Source: Montifringilla adamsi
Taxonomy: Eukaryota > Chordata > Aves > Passeriformes > Passeridae
DNA: 64,000 nucleotides
NCBI GenBank assembly: GCA_017590115.1
Contig: JAGGNK010012003.1
Span: 2,681,041-2,745,040, forward strand
Reading direction: 5' to 3'
Positions 20,499-33,891 of the stretch are shown one piece after another. The translations under genes were made by a program, and so were the position numbers. Within the stretch, counting starts at the first letter, position 1. Every line of letters begins with the position of its first letter. The notes beneath the pieces were generated by a model, which saw nothing but the letters and a program-made list of their open reading frames with translations, made no database searches and had not been told where the DNA came from.

Positions 20499-22734
20499 AG
20501 GAACTGGGAGCAAGGGATTCCCATTGCTGGATTTCCTTCAACTCCCCAAAGCACCAGGCTAAGGAGCAAAGGGGATGCTCAGACAACAGCACTGGACTGA
20601 ACAAGTGCACTTAGGTCATCTTTTGGATGCCACATTCCCAGGGTATGTGACCACCTCCCTCTGATTTTATAGAGAATGGATATTTTTCCAGCTCCTCAGG
20701 CAGCTCTCTCCATCACAGTGGTAGTTTCTGGGAGAAGAAAGCCTTGTAAATGATAAGTTATAAACAGGCTTTTATTTTACAGTTCAACACCATGACCTGC
20801 AATGATACAGCAGATCATTTTAGCAGGATATTACCCCTTTGAATTTGAAATTAATTTAATTTACAAGTCTAAGGATACAGGAAGGGAACTATACATGGAG
20901 ATATTATTTCATCAGGAAAAAAAAAAAGTCCCAGAGAAATGGGGAGCTCAGACAAATAGAGGCACATTAAGGCCGACAGTGAATGATGTGAATTTACCAG
21001 GGAATTATAGAGAGAGGGTAAGGAAGTGGCAGAATTTACATTCCCTGCCTGTGTTTATTGCTTACAGCTGAGCATTATAAATAATAAACTGGGTTCTTAC
21101 TGCTGTGTTTTTCCCCTTCCTCCCCCTCTTCAGATCTTGTGGATTCTGTGACATGCACAGAGAAGCTTGGAGAAGGAGCCAAAGGAAATGATTTGCTGGA
21201 TGGCAGGAGAAAGGGGGGGGACAGGGGAAGGTGACAGTCACAGAACAGGCAGGAGAGGAGGAAAACCCATATTTTTCCAAAGTGGAAGTTGTCACAAGGG
21301 CTGTCCTGAGCTTGGTTTTCAGGAGATGTGTTGGAAGACGACTCCTTTCAAAGCTTCCTGGGTCGAGCCTGCAAAATATTCAGGTTTTTAGTGCCCTCAG
21401 GGACATTCCAGCTTAAATATCTGCCTCAGGTGCCCATGGCCCAGCATTGCAGTACTGAGCCCTACAAATTATTTTCCCTCTTCCCTGTGGCAAGGAGGAA
21501 GAAGGAAATTTGATACCGATTTATTTCCAGTTATTCTCTGCTCCTCCAACAGTGATTTGGGAAGTTTAATCACCAGGCAGCTCGTTCTGCTCCCTCCCAG
21601 AGCAGCTTTTGTGCTGCCAGACACGTCGGGCATTGTGCTCCTTCCCCATCACAAGCCTTCACGGAGGGACCTTTGAAAATAATTTTTCTTGGCCACTTTT
21701 CTTCTTGAATGTTTAAAGCACTTTTTCTTTGTGAGTGCCTGGCTGTCCTCCTTCACAACTCTGCATTTTTTGTGATCCGCCTTGACCCTGCGTGGTGCAG
21801 GCTAAAATTCAATGGAATTAGCTGACAGATCTTTTAGTCACAGCAAGTTCTGGGTCAGCCCCCCAGAGAAGGCAGGAGCTGAGAGCAGCTCAGTCCTGCC
21901 AGCACTGAATTCCTTCACCCCAGAACGGGTTTAGAAAAGGAAATAAGTAAGGCAAAATTACAAAGCACTGCTTTGGTACTTAATAATCAGTGCCACGGAG
22001 AGAAACTGCAATGAAAGGAGCAAACACTCCCTGCTTGTGCTGCTGCACAGGTGATTCCTGCACATCCCAAATGCATCCCAGCAAATGTGTGCCCACGTGG
22101 CACAGATCTGGTGATTCCTGGCAGCTCCAGCTTTGTTCCATGAGGACAAGTTCCTCTCAGGGAAGTCCCAGGGAAGGCAGCCCTGCTTTGGGCTCTCCCA
22201 AACTCTCCTGCTCTGCAGGGCTATAAATCCTGCTGGATTGGAGTGGCTGGGCCTGGCACACAGCCTTCACATGTGTGTGTGATGATGTATTCAGCCAGTG
22301 TACACCCAATTATGTCCTCTGCACGCTGCTGATCCTCCTGAGGTGCTGGAGATCATTTAATTAATTACACTGAACCATTTCATCTGCATTCATTTCAACA
22401 GCCCTGCCTATGAAAACACTGTCCTCTTTTTCACCGAGGCAGGAACAAAGGTGTCCAGGTGAGAAGCCTTTTTTAAAAAGCTTCCTTTTATTTATCTCTT
22501 TTTTTGGGGGCTCCAGCAGTGTTGAGTGGATGCAACGTGGTTCATCTCAGGGACAAAACAGGAGGAGCTGTCAAGGATGGAACTGTGCAAACACCAGGCA
22601 TGAGAAGAAACTGGAAGAGCTCAGGAGGGTGTCCTGCCTCCAAAAGGAGATTGGGAGATGATGCTAAGGCAGGGCAGAACTGTCAGTGGGAGGAGTGAAA
22701 AAAAAAAAAATCTCCTTTGGGTACTAAATCTTGG
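20499..22734. other. Unique stretch without a gene
   Basis: Unique DNA with AT-rich patches (for example 20800-20870 and 22310-22400, containing ATTTAATTAATTACACTG). Short poly-A tracts. No element or gene recognised. Confidence 0.45.
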
Positions 22735-22761
22735 GTCAAAGACCTTTGACTCAGGTCTTTG
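22735..22761. promoter_or_regulatory. Overlapping inverted repeats with AP-1 and nuclear-receptor-like motifs
   Basis: GTCAAAG-AC-CTTTGAC (22735-22750) overlaps CAAAGACCT-TTGACTC-AGGTCTTTG (22737-22761). The loop contributes a consensus AP-1 site, TGACTCA (22748-22754). GACCTTTGACT resembles a DR1 element of the HNF4/RXR class. The composite is compact and palindromic. Binding is untested. Confidence 0.4.
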
Positions 22762-25155
22762 TCTCCACCTGAGCTGGGTGACACTGGCATGAAGGCTGGG
22801 CTCAAAAAAACCCTCAGCTTTATCTGCATTGGCAATATTCAGTTTAAAAAGCCAAAGCAGAGAGCAATATTCCCCTCCACCCCCAGTCTGAAACACTTTA
22901 GCGTGACATTTTTCATAGGAAGCACTCCAGTTGCTCAGCTCACAGAGCTCATTCCAGGCTCACACTGACTCCCATTATACCTGGCCATACTCAAAAGGGT
23001 AAAACCCTCCCACTCCTCATTTGATATCAAACAAAGCACTTCCTTCAGTCCCAAATGAAATCATTGCTGATTTCTCCAGCCACTAAAAATTCAAAACTAC
23101 AAAAGAAAATCGCCCACTCTGGCTTGGGCTGAAATGAATTCATTTCCCAGCTTGTTTGGGAATGGCAGGTGTTGGAGTCAGATTGCAAAGCAGGTAGGAA
23201 ATGAGCTCATCAAACTTTAGTTAGCAAAAATTCCACTCTGAACTGAATGAATCCAGCCTCGCCTCCTTCTGTAGGCAGCAAAGAGCAGGGGGAGCCTTGG
23301 CTGCTGCCTGGAACACTTGAAAATGAGATTTCTTGTCTCTCCAGAAACCCCCAGTGGCAGGAGATACTCCCACTCCAAGGTTTTTGGAGGAGGGGGTGGA
23401 GTCCAACACAGAGGAATGTCAAATCCTTTCAGTATGGCACTAATGCCCAGATTTCTGCTCAATTCCTCATTAGTGAGGGACACAAGTGGCATTTTCCAAC
23501 TGCCTCGTGTCCTAAACAGCTCCTCAGCTTCAGCATTTCCAGCCTCCTGCAAAAGGAGGGGAATAAACAGAAGGCTCAGCTCACAGGTGCGCCTCACTGA
23601 CCTTAGCAAGTCAACAAGGCCTCAACTCTCTGTCTAATGAGGCAAATAATTAATTAGGGCTGGCTCAGGGGGGGCTAATGACTGCCAGGTGTGTGAAGTG
23701 TCACCTGCCAGGGGAAGCCTCGGCCACAGGATGGGAGAGGCTGTGTCAGGGGATGAGGAATGCAGCTGGGGGGGACACAAGGCTGAATTTGGGCTGTTTC
23801 TGCCTCAGCAACTGCCCAGACAAATCCTGGGTCTGTTATTGAAGGCCAAAATCACCTCTCCACCCTAATTCCATGATCCTTGACCCCCTCTGCAGGTAAA
23901 GCAGAGGTGCTGGCAGTGGACATTTGTGGGGGGTGATAAAACCCCTGGAGAAGGTGATTCTGCCTCTCCAAGGCCTGGAGAGAGAGCCCAGGGGGCTGCC
24001 TTGGATTGGAGATTTGCATGATTAAAGGAAAGGCATTTCCAGCAGCCTCAAGTTGGAAAATTCCTTTTGAGAACAGGTCCCAGTGGCCCTGGGACAAACC
24101 CCTCCAAAAAATCCAACTGCAGAAAAAGGCCCAATAACTGAAAGGAGAAGGTTTCACTGAAGGAGAAGGCTTTGCTGGGCCATGAGACATCTCCAAACAA
24201 TCCCATCCTGCAGGGGATCACTTCCCCCATCCCAGCCGCACAGAAGCCCTGGATTTGGGAAGCTCAGGCTGTCCCTTCCCATTAGGAGTGGGCAGGGAAA
24301 TGTTTGTACCTGCAGACCCCGTGGCCTCTGTGTCCCTCCACGATGCCACCAGCCCGATCTGCCCCTGGTGTCCTTGTTCCTTCTGATGGAAGGACCCCAG
24401 AATCTGAACAAGCTGCAATTTTTTTGCCTTTTCCACAACTACACGCCCCTTTCCTCCTCCCTCACTCTCTCCTTCCCTGAGATAATATTGACACCGATAT
24501 CCATAAAAGAGAATATTAAAATAACCTTTTCCATTACATCCTAATTTAACTGCTTCCCTGCATTCCACAACACACCTGGCTGTCTTTGTCTGTTTGTAAT
24601 GTGCTCCTTCATTCCTTTCTTGAGAGCCCCTCTATTCCATCAAATTCCTCCTCCTTGCACACTAAGCTGCAGATTACTTTTTCATAAGATGCAATTTCAC
24701 CCAGATCTCATTACTTACTCTCTTAATGTATTTTCTGTATTTGTTTCATCTACAATTTCTCCTGTGCTCTGTTCTGCTGATAAAATAGTCAGTGGAGGTG
24801 ATGTGGAAGCCACTTCTGGAGTGCATTAACTAAAACTCCTCTTATTCTTGATTTGAGATGCACCCTCTGTGCCTTCAGCCTGCCAGGCACAGCTACACCC
24901 ACATGGGCACAAGGCGGAGAGGACTCCAAAATATTCTCCTCTTGATTTATTACATCTCCCTGACAGTGCATTGAAGCTGGCCAGGAGCTGCGAAGAAGCT
25001 CTCTGAGATTTGTGGGGTTTCAAGCCGATCTCAAGGTGCTGAAGTTCCCTGAGGATGCTGGAATGCTCCAGGAGAGGTGGAGCTCGCTGTGGACATCCTC
25101 CCTTGGGATGTACCACAGGTTCCCCCCTCCTCAGGAGCCAGGAGTAGCAGTTGCA
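22762..25155. other. Unique stretch without a gene
   Basis: Mixed unique DNA. AT-rich, possibly conserved patches lie at 23640-23670 and 24475-24550. Nothing recognised as a gene or element. Confidence 0.45.
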
Positions 25156-25298
25156 ATGTCCTGGAGATGGGAATGGACTTGGGAACCCCTGGAGCAGAGA
25201 GGACATGGAGAATCAGCTGTTCCAAATCCAAGTCAGCCCACCTGGGTAGGAACTTTGGTGGGTTACAGCAGCTGTGGACTGGACATCTTCCACTTTCC
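25156..25298 (+). repeat. Dispersed repeat, arm A of an inverted pair
   Basis: About 143 bp starting ATGTCCTGGAGATGGGAATG and ending CATCTTCCACTTTCC. A copy in opposite orientation, with roughly 85-90% identity by eye, lies at 26648-26799. Homology stops sharply at both ends. I do not recognise the family. Confidence 0.85.
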
Positions 25299-26439
25299 AG
25301 GTGTTCTGGGAGAAAAGCGAACACAACCTTTCTGTGGAGAGATGGAAATGGTCAGGAAATTAATTACTTTCTAGGGAAAAATCACCACAAGTTTCAGAAG
25401 AACCATCCCCATCCACTGGGAACTGCAGAGGAGGAAGAACTGGCTGGAGTCACAGCTGGACCTCATCCCACCCTCACATTGCCATAAACCTCTCCTTGGG
25501 CACCCTACTGGGGTGAGAAAAGGTGATAAAGAGAGGAAAAGGGTAGAAGAAAAGAGGAATCAGGGAGACAGAAGCTGAGGAGATCCTTTGGAGCTCAGGC
25601 GGGAGCCTGTGGCAGGGTGGGGGAGCTGACTGACCTCTGCTCCACGTGTGCATCCCTCCAGCAGTGCCCTGAAGGACTTGGATTAGTCCAGCCTTGTTGG
25701 GGTTGTGTGGGAGTCACTGTTGAGCTCCAGATATTTATCCAGGCTGGTTTCCCTCTTCCCTGAATATTCCAGGCCCACAGGCAGCAGCATGGCTGGGGAC
25801 AGTGGGCAGGACATGGTGGCTTTGCAGGAACACAAGAGCACAGCCTGTTCTCAGAAAAGAGGTATTTGCCATAAGAGGCTTAAAGAGCAAGTTTGGGGTC
25901 GGGCCTGAACTCAAGCCAAAAGAAAAAAAAAAGAGAAAACCCTGTAATTACAGGCAATACTTTTACTCCCCAGCAGATTACCAGGTCAGGAGAATTTAAG
26001 ACTCCTTCTTCCCTGGATTCCAATTTAATAGCAAATAATCCTGCCCCTGAATGCAAAGAAACTATATTACCCTGGAGAATTCCAGTGAAGTTCAAAGGAG
26101 GTCAGACAACAAAAAGGTCAAAAATCAAACAGATGGCATTTGCTGATGGTGCACACAAAAAAAAGTGATGGGATGTGCTGTCCTTCCTTTCCCTGCTCTC
26201 CTTCCCTCCCAGATCCCACAGACATTCTCTCTGTGGCTGATCCCAGAGTCTGGAGTTGCCAACACTCCCTATCCTGAAGCTCAGGCAAGAGCCCCATTTT
26301 TAATGTGTCTGGAGGGAGGAATTTATTAAAGAGGCACAGCATTAAAAATATGCAAATGTTCCCAGTAACTACACGGGCCCATGAGGAAGCCAGATGAAAT
26401 GTCATCCTTCCCTTCTCCCCTCCCTGTTTTTATGCACTG
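25299..26439. other. Spacer of the inverted pair, unique DNA
   Basis: About 1.1 kb without a gene. Includes an A-rich tract at about 25919-25930. Confidence 0.45.
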
Positions 26440-26580
26440 AGGTAGTTTATGGCTCCTCCTGTTTTATACTGGGACTGGGAGCGTGGCAGATATTTAATCT
26501 GTTTGGAAATAATTGCAGCAATAATGATTATTTTATTGGGTTTAACTACGTGCTGAAAAAACGCTGCAGCAACAACACGC
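26440..26580. promoter_or_regulatory. Candidate conserved non-coding block
   Basis: Segment with GCAGATATTTAATCTG, GAAATAATTGCAGC and AATAATGATTATTTTATTGG motifs followed by CpG-bearing sequence. Unique and AT-dense, in the style of developmental enhancers. Confidence 0.3.
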
Positions 26581-26647
26581 CGGGAGAGGGAGAAGGAGAG
26601 AAAATGCTCTGGAAGGGGGAATGAGGGTTTAAAACCCTCACTGGAAG

Positions 26648-26799
26648 GGAAAGTGGAAGATGTCCAGTCCACAACTGCTGTAATCCAGCAAAATGGATCA
26701 GCTCCTACCCAGATGGGCTGACCTGTAATTTGGAACAGCTGATTCTCCATGTCCTCTTCCCTCCAGGGGTTCCCAAGTCCATTCCCATCTCCAGGACAT
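26648..26799 (-). repeat. Dispersed repeat, arm B of an inverted pair
   Basis: Reverse-complement relative of 25156-25298. It carries small indels near its middle (ATTACAGGTCAGCCC region and GATCCATTTTGCTGG). Arms about 1.35 kb apart could pair as a cruciform or as double-stranded RNA if transcribed through. Confidence 0.85.
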
Positions 26800-29239
26800 G
26801 CCCCCCCTCTCTCTGGATGTGGACAGGAGGGAGCACCTGGACACAGGTTGAGCATAAAATGGATTTACATGTGCCCAGTTAGGAGGCAAGCTGCCTGTGA
26901 CCTCCAGACTGGCCCACCTCTCCCAAATTAATTGCTCCTCCTGAGTTCTTGCCAGGTCAGGATGCAGCAGGACAGGCAGGGCATGGGGAGAAGCCCCATT
27001 AATTCCCTGCTCCTCTGGCTCTCCTCTTTGAAGCTGCTGTGTTACACAGCCTCCAGGCAGCTCTGAAAACCACACTGAGATGGACTCTGGTCTTAATCCC
27101 AGAGAAAATGCTTCTCTCAAGTCCTTTTTATACCTGCCCAACCTTCCCAAATCCCTGCCTAATACCAAGCTTCAGAGAGCTTTCCTATTCACATCCCCCC
27201 ATTTCTCTGTGTTCCCTTTGCCCCCTCCCTCAGCTGCTGCAGCAGAGAAGTGAAAGCCAGCACAGACCTGAAGGAGGGCAGGGATTGCTGAGCAGGATTC
27301 CAGCATAACTCTTGGAAAAGGAGGGGAAGTTTTCCATCTCTTGGAAAAGGGAGTGGAGCTTTCTGTCATGCAGCACCCAGCACTAAGCTTTCAGCAGGAG
27401 GGTGAAGCGGACACCTGCCTCAGAGTGAGCCCTCATAAACCAGGCTGCCATGGCTTTGGAAAGTGTCTTTTCTCAGCTCCAGTTTCCCTTGCTGAAAAAA
27501 AACCATTCCATTTTCAACAGTTCCCACCCAGCTGTTGGCCATGAAAGTGTCCTGAGCTCCAGGTCATGCCTCTCCCTGAGAGTGAAAAACCCCAGGCACT
27601 GCCACAGCCTCTATTTATCTCTCTCAGGCTGCATGGTTAAACCTCCATAAATATGTTTTCTGCCAGCAACTGGTGCTTAATTATAATATAATAACTCCCT
27701 TAATAAATGGAAATGCCTTATCTGAGGCATTTCATTTAACAGATGAGGCATGATCTTCCCTCCCATAAATCCTGGAGCAGATCGAAATGTCACAGGGGCT
27801 GGGAGCTGCCGTGGGAGGTGAGGCCAAATCCTTGTTTACAGGGGATGGGAACATCTCCACAAAGGCTTCTCAGAGCAGACAGCATCCACGTGTTTGAGTT
27901 TATGACAGGGTTTGGAGCCCACCAAGCCAAAATCATTTGTCCAATTTACATTCACACTGTGTAGCTGAAGCTGTGTCATTATCAACATGGGGAAAAAGAA
28001 ATTTGGGAAGAAAAATGAGGTAATTCAATCCAAACAATCCCCTTCCCCAAAAGCAGAGCACAATACGACACAGAGTAATGAAGAAGATGTCAGAATTTTT
28101 CCATGCCCACTGCAAACACAGCGACACTTCCCTGGGCATCACCAACACCAATTAAGCAGAACTCCTTGCTTGACGTTGTCTCCTTTCATCTCAATTAACT
28201 TCCCTTCTTTTTTTCTCCCTCCTGACTGCTCACTGAAAAGTGTGACCAAAAGTTAATTACTCTAATCCAATTTAACCACAATTCCAGTGGGGGGACAGAG
28301 GAGGGAGCGTGGGTGAGGGGCTGGAGAAGGGAGCAGAGGCAGAAAGTCTCAGCAGGACTTGTGAGCTCAGCTCTGAGCACAACTGAGTTAAGGTGATGAA
28401 TGTTTGGGTGGCAGAGGAGGAAATCATCCATATAAGCAGAAGTCCAAACATTAAACATACCACTGATTTTGGCTGTGAGGGCAGTAGAGAAGAGATGGAG
28501 GAGAAAAGGACTGAGACTGACTCCCACTGCAGCTTTTCTGAAATAGCAGAGCTGTTCTCTGTCAGCACAGCTGGCTCAGGCTGGCCCATGGAGCCTGGGA
28601 AGCAGGAAAAGTGTGATCCCAAGTGTGCTGCCACGGCTGGAGCAGCAGGAGCTACGGACAAGAGAGGAAGAGCAGGACAACGATGGCAGACACAGACATG
28701 GGGATCATGGAAAACAGAAAATCAGAGTGAAAGGTGTAGCCCTTCCCTGAAGAGGTGTCCAAATGCATCCTGCTAATTAACTTCCTTCTCCCAACATCCT
28801 GCCAGGCCTGCAGACTAATTAGAGCCCCCTCTCCTGTGCTGGGGAGCTCTCCTGACACGGGCACTGGCAGCCACAGCCCCTGACTGGGGACATATGGTAG
28901 CAGGATGTGCCAGCGAGGCAGCCCTGCGTGCTGGGGAATGTGGGCAGCTGGGAATGAGCATTCCAGAGCCCTCTCCAGTCTGCTTCCTTCTCTGCCAGTG
29001 AACAAAAGGGCCTGGAGTGCAAATCAGAGGCACTTCTTGGCAGCAGAGCTGGGCCAGCTTCAGTCAGAGGTGGAAATCAGGACAGCGGGCAGCACTGGGG
29101 AAGAAAACAAACACCAAGTGTGTCATCAGCACACTCACCTCTCTGCTCAGCCCTGGCCACAACCTGGGGGAAACAGACTGAGCAATATTCTCATGCAATG
29201 TCCCCTTGACAATCACAATTTCTCCTGCTGAGAATTACC
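26800..29239. other. Unique stretch without a gene
   Basis: Stop-poor frames only. An AT-rich patch with TTAATTATAATATAATAACTCC lies at about 27678-27700. No element recognised. Confidence 0.45.
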
Positions 29240-29515
29240 CATTTCTTCCCATTCTCTCCACCAGCATTAATCTATCACAGGGATTTTAACTCACACCCCC
29301 TGGTCACCATTATGCCTTGATAGCTCTCTGTCAGGGTCTTTATCCAAAAAGGCTTTTGAAATTCAAAAGGAGTGTGTGTATATATACTCTCTCATTCCCT
29401 TTTATCCACTGGTCTCTTAACTCATCCAAAGGATTTAAGCGGGTCAGAGAAACATAATTTCCTTCAGCAGAACCCATGCTGCCTGTCCCTTATCCTATCC
29501 TAGGAAAAGCCTAAA
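29240..29515 (-). mobile_element. Ancient CR1-type LINE fragment, antisense
   Basis: The part reading AACCCATGCTGCCTGTCCC, and the preceding ATCCAAAGGATTTAAGCGGG, resemble the antisense of the reverse-transcriptase-encoding part of amniote CR1 elements. It is highly diverged and no frame survives. Limits approximate. Confidence 0.4.
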
Positions 29516-30740
29516 TATAGACTCTAAAAGTCCTCACAGCTGGGAATGTGAATGCAGCCATCCAGCTTTGAAGCTGCCTGAGACTCGTGCAGTTCCCAGA
29601 TGAAGAGCTGGCTGGCTCTGTCAAAGGAAGGGAAAGTCTTTCAAAGGTGCTTGGAGATAGCAGGAAAGATGTCAGTGGCCCAGAGATTCTCATTTTCCTT
29701 CTATTTTACTCAGATTTGCTTTATCCTCTTCAGCTCCTTGTGCTGAGGAGTAGCCAGGCAGCTCTGCAGGCTACACCCACCTGGGAAAGAAATAGGGAAA
29801 GGGACTGGTATCCAGTGGGAACCAGCTAAAATATGGAATGAGGGTCCTGGGGACACAGCCACGAGCACGGGGCTGTGCTGGGACCTGCAGGTCCAAAGGT
29901 GGAGTTTTTACCCAGTTTAGACCCGAAGAGAGAAAAAACCCTGACTCAGTGCTGCTCCCTGGGATGGTTTGGAGGGATCAGGCACCCTCTCTGAGCACCA
30001 TCCAGCAGTCCTGCAGCTCCCTGGCACCCCTCTGGAAGGATTCCAGCTGTTTTGCTAATTCAGTTCTCCACAGCCTGCCTGTGCTGCCTGCCAGGGATCC
30101 CTCAGAGGTGCTGGCCTGAGCTGTTGTGGATTAACTCATGGGCTCCTTCCTTGCTCCTGCCTGACTGTTCCAGCTTCCACTGCTGATAAGGGCAGGTTAT
30201 CAGGAGCTGCTGAGCCTCCAGGGCACAGCTAAGAGAGATAGTTATTATTGCATCCTCCGTCCAGACAGTGACACATTGGCCAAGATAGTGGCCCTGGATT
30301 AAACCTTCTCCACCCAGAGCTCAGATGTCTCCAGGACCTGCCATCCATTTCCTTAATGCAGCTGCCTGGCAGTGAAATCCATGCCTGTGTTTATTAAGGA
30401 AATGCATCTGTTCCTGCACCAGGAATTCAGGCAGCCCTGGTAAATCTGTTTGATGGATTCACTTCAACCCCAACCCCCCTTCCCCCAAAAGGTACCTTTA
30501 GCCAGCACTGGAGCTGTCAGGTGGTGAGGAATAACAAGATTATGGGACTGAGGGAGAGCAAAACATGAGGGAAGAAGGCAGTGCTGGCTGCATTAGGCAC
30601 AGGGCAGCCCTGGGAAAACAGCACTTGTGCATCAAGTGAGGGGAAGCTTCCAGCCAGCAGCTCCACACACTGCTCTGCAAGCACTTTGGAGATGCTCACT
30701 AATGGAGATCATTGCCCTGAGGGGAAATGGGAAGGCAGGG
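29516..30740. other. Unique stretch without a gene
   Basis: Nothing recognised apart from short open frames. Confidence 0.45.
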
Positions 30741-30838
30741 AAGGTAACAGCTCTCATTTGCAGCTGGCTGGAAGGCCTTGGAACCAGGGTAAGGTAACAG
30801 CTCCCATTTCCATCTGGCTGGAAGGCCTTGGAACCAGG
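30741..30838 (+). repeat. 50-bp tandem duplication
   Basis: AAGGTAACAGCTC.CATTT and CTGGCTGGAAGGCCTTGGAA occur at 30741 and 30791 with few mismatches. It lies inside a 212-codon open frame that has no other coding support. Confidence 0.9.
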
Positions 30839-32934
30839 CCCAGCTTGGCTCTGGGTGAGCCAGACCCAAAGGGCAGCAGCTGCCTGAGCTCCAGGGACGT
30901 GGCCAGACATCAGCCCCAGGGAATTCCAGCACCCCCAACTCAGTCCTTCAACCAAATCTTTGCATCCTGGTCCTCAGTCCACCTCAGGCTGCAGATGGAC
31001 CTTGGAAGGGCTCCAGGACAGGGATGGAGCAGGCCAGTCTCAGCTTGGAGCTGCTCTCCAGGGAAGTCTGCCATGCTTCCCGCTGGCTGGGAGGAGTCAG
31101 ATGTTGGCTGCTGCTGTTTCTTGCTGCAGGACAAGGTGAGAGGGAGTGAGGAGCCCTTCCCAGAGCTCTCCTGCATGCCCACACACCCAGGAGGTCTGTA
31201 CAGATGGGGATGTCCTTGATGGGGAGCACCCAGCTAATGCCTTCAAGAGAACAGGTTCTAGGAACCATCTCTGGGCTCTGCTGACAGCAGTTTCTCCTAT
31301 TTTAGGCCGTAAATGAACATCCCAGATTGTCACCAAATTGTACCACTGTTGGCAGATGGGTGATATTCTCCTGGGCCCTGCTTGGAATGGGCCAAGATGC
31401 AGCAATTTCAACACAAGTCACACAGCCTTGTCTTATGTGGCCTCCCTCCCACTCCAAGCTGCTGTCAGGGCTGGGATTTTTGTTGTTTCTTCTTTTTTTT
31501 TTCCCCCCCACTCCTCTTCTCTTAACCTTTCTTTGAGCTCTCACTTGCTTCCTCAGCACCTCAGTGTAATTGCTTGCAGTCTCTGAGGATCCTGGGGAGG
31601 ATTTATGTAACACACCAGGCAGCAATTTGAAAGGCTGCTTTTGGATATAAGAACTTAATGCTACACCAGCCTTGGGGAAAATGAGCTGCAAGCTTTGGCA
31701 GGGCTGGGCCGTGCTTGCCAAAGGCTCTGGGGCAGCACAGGCACCTCTCAGCCTCCCTGATCCCTGCGGGGAGAGGAGGAAGAGCTGGCTTTAGGCAAGT
31801 GGCTCACTCCTTCTGCGTGGTTTTACCCAGAGGGGGAGTCAGAGGCAGGCAGCAAACGCTCAGCATTGTGAGTAGTTTGGGGAGAGCAGAGATGGGGTTA
31901 TTTTTCTGGCAGAATGCTGGTTATTTTTCTGGCAGGCAGCATGGTTTGGATTTCTGGGATTTCTTTCTCTCTGCTGCATTTCTGGGTGCAGGAGGACAAA
32001 ACAGGTTCTTGGGGTAACTCTGTTGCTTTCAACAGCATGAGGAAGGCATCAGGGTTTTGGTGTTATTGATTGTAAATCATTCTGGGCAGGGTGTGATGCT
32101 TTTAGGAGGAAAAGGGTTTCTTGTACGTCTCTGAGAGCACGATGACCCCACAGCAGCACTCGAGTGCCCTGGTTTGAGAGCACAACAGAGCTGTGTTCTG
32201 CTGGTTGTACAGCACAGGCTGTGCCTGGGCAGGGGTGGAAAGAACAGCTCCGTGCACCAGACAGCCACAAGGAACCCCCCAGCCAGCCCAGTCAGACCTG
32301 CCCTGCACCTGCTCCCTCCTGTGTAGTCTCCAACAGAGACACGTTCTGGCCCCTGGAAGAACAATGTGTTTTCAGGAGAGCTGAAATTTCTCTCTTCTCT
32401 TTTCCTTTAACTCGATTTTATCCTTTTTTTCCCCTTTCAAAAATCATATTGGCCTTGATTTTTTCCATTCAGGTTGCTGCTGGAAATAAAACCGGAGCAA
32501 TCAAACTGAGTGTGGCACTCTGTCTGTCCGTCAGTCTGCCTGCCCTCGCTCCCTCCGAGCTTTTGAGCTGATTTCAAGTGCTTTCAACACAGAATTAGAG
32601 ACCTTAAAGCTCAGAGGTGCCAGTGAGTGAGATGGAGAGACTCAGCTGAGCAGAGAAGAGCCATCACCCTGATCAAGTCATTAGAGAAGCAGCATGAGAT
32701 GGAGGCACAGGAAACTGGGGACATCATCCAAGGCAACAGTTTCTTCACTTCAAACTTGATTATGGCTTTTTTTCATGAGGAAAATGAAGAGAAAAGACTT
32801 AAAAAGTTGTGCAACCTTCAAACTAAACTAAGCCTGGCAGTGCTGGACAATCAGCCCTGTTCTGGTTGGCTGGGGAGGCCCTCACTGTCCTCACCATCCT
32901 CACTGCTGGTACCTGCAGGATCTGCCCCACCTTT
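30839..32934. other. Unique stretch without a gene
   Basis: A 24-bp direct repeat (GGTTATTTTTCTGGCAG) occurs at about 31897 and 31919. No gene recognised. Confidence 0.45.
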
Positions 32935-33146
32935 TCCAGGAGGATTCCTTCTCCAAAAGGTTGGTCAGGTTCTGGCACAGCTGTCCAGAGCAGTGATGGA
33001 GTGTCCATCCCTGGAGGGATTGAATGTGGATGTGGCACTTGGGGACATGGCTCGGTGGTGGCCTTGGCAGCATTGGGGGAACAGTTGGATTTGATGGTCT
33101 TGGAGTGCTTTTCCAATCTAAACAACTCAAAGATTCAATGATTCCA
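32935..33146 (+). mobile_element. CR1 LINE 3' end
   Basis: Shows the typical 3' segment of avian CR1: GTGTCCATCCCTGGAGGGATT, GATGTGGCACTTGGGGACATGG, GATGGTCTTGGAGTGCTTTTCC and a terminal (GATTCAATGATTCC)-type tail. 5'-truncated, as most CR1 copies are. Confidence 0.85.
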
Positions 33147-33891
33147 TGGCTGGCTGCTCCTGGCTGACCAAGGTGGAGCCATAAAGCTTGGCAGTGGGAA
33201 TGAGTCCAGGCTCTCCTGGCTTTAACATGAGAGCAGAACAGGCTCAGCCTGCCTGGCCCTGTGAGGGTGATTTCCAGTGCTGCTTCCCACACCCTGACTT
33301 TGTTCCAGCAACACCAAACCTCCTAAACCATCCTGTCCTTGTCATTCCGACACCTCTAGGCCTCCTTTTCTTCTTCCAAGCCACAGCCTTGAAATTCCCA
33401 CCTCCCCTCCACCAACAGCCACATCCTGCCTGGAATTACCAGTGCTAATCTATCATTTTCAGCACCAAACCAGCATTTTGCTTTCTTGTCCTTTTTGTAT
33501 CCATAAAGAATCAGGGCAGAGAATGACTTACAACAACAACAACAACCCAAAAAATCCTCAAGTAAATTAACATTGCAGCTGAGGTTTTACACGCACGAAA
33601 GTCAGGAAGTTCCAAGTTATGGTTCCCCCTGCAGCTGTAATTCTGGCACACTGCACATATATATTAAGACATTAAAGTTAGCCCCATAAACAGTCCTACA
33701 AAATACTACAGGCTCACAGGGGGGCCAATCTATGATGGCCAGGGGAGCCATAATTCCTGCTGCCCTGACTCCTGTGCGTGAGTTTCTCCCTCAGAAAAGG
33801 AATAAGTCAGCTCTCATTCACTTGTAATTCACAGCTCAAGATGCTGATAGGGAAGAGAAAAGAGGGATTGTTCTTTCTGCTTCTTCTTCAT
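33147..33891. other. Unique stretch without a gene
   Basis: Contains a short (CAA)n run near 33530-33545. No gene recognised. Confidence 0.45.

Noticed and set aside
30581..31219. 212-codon open frame
   Set aside because: Contains a 50-bp tandem duplication and has no domain or conserved-looking features.
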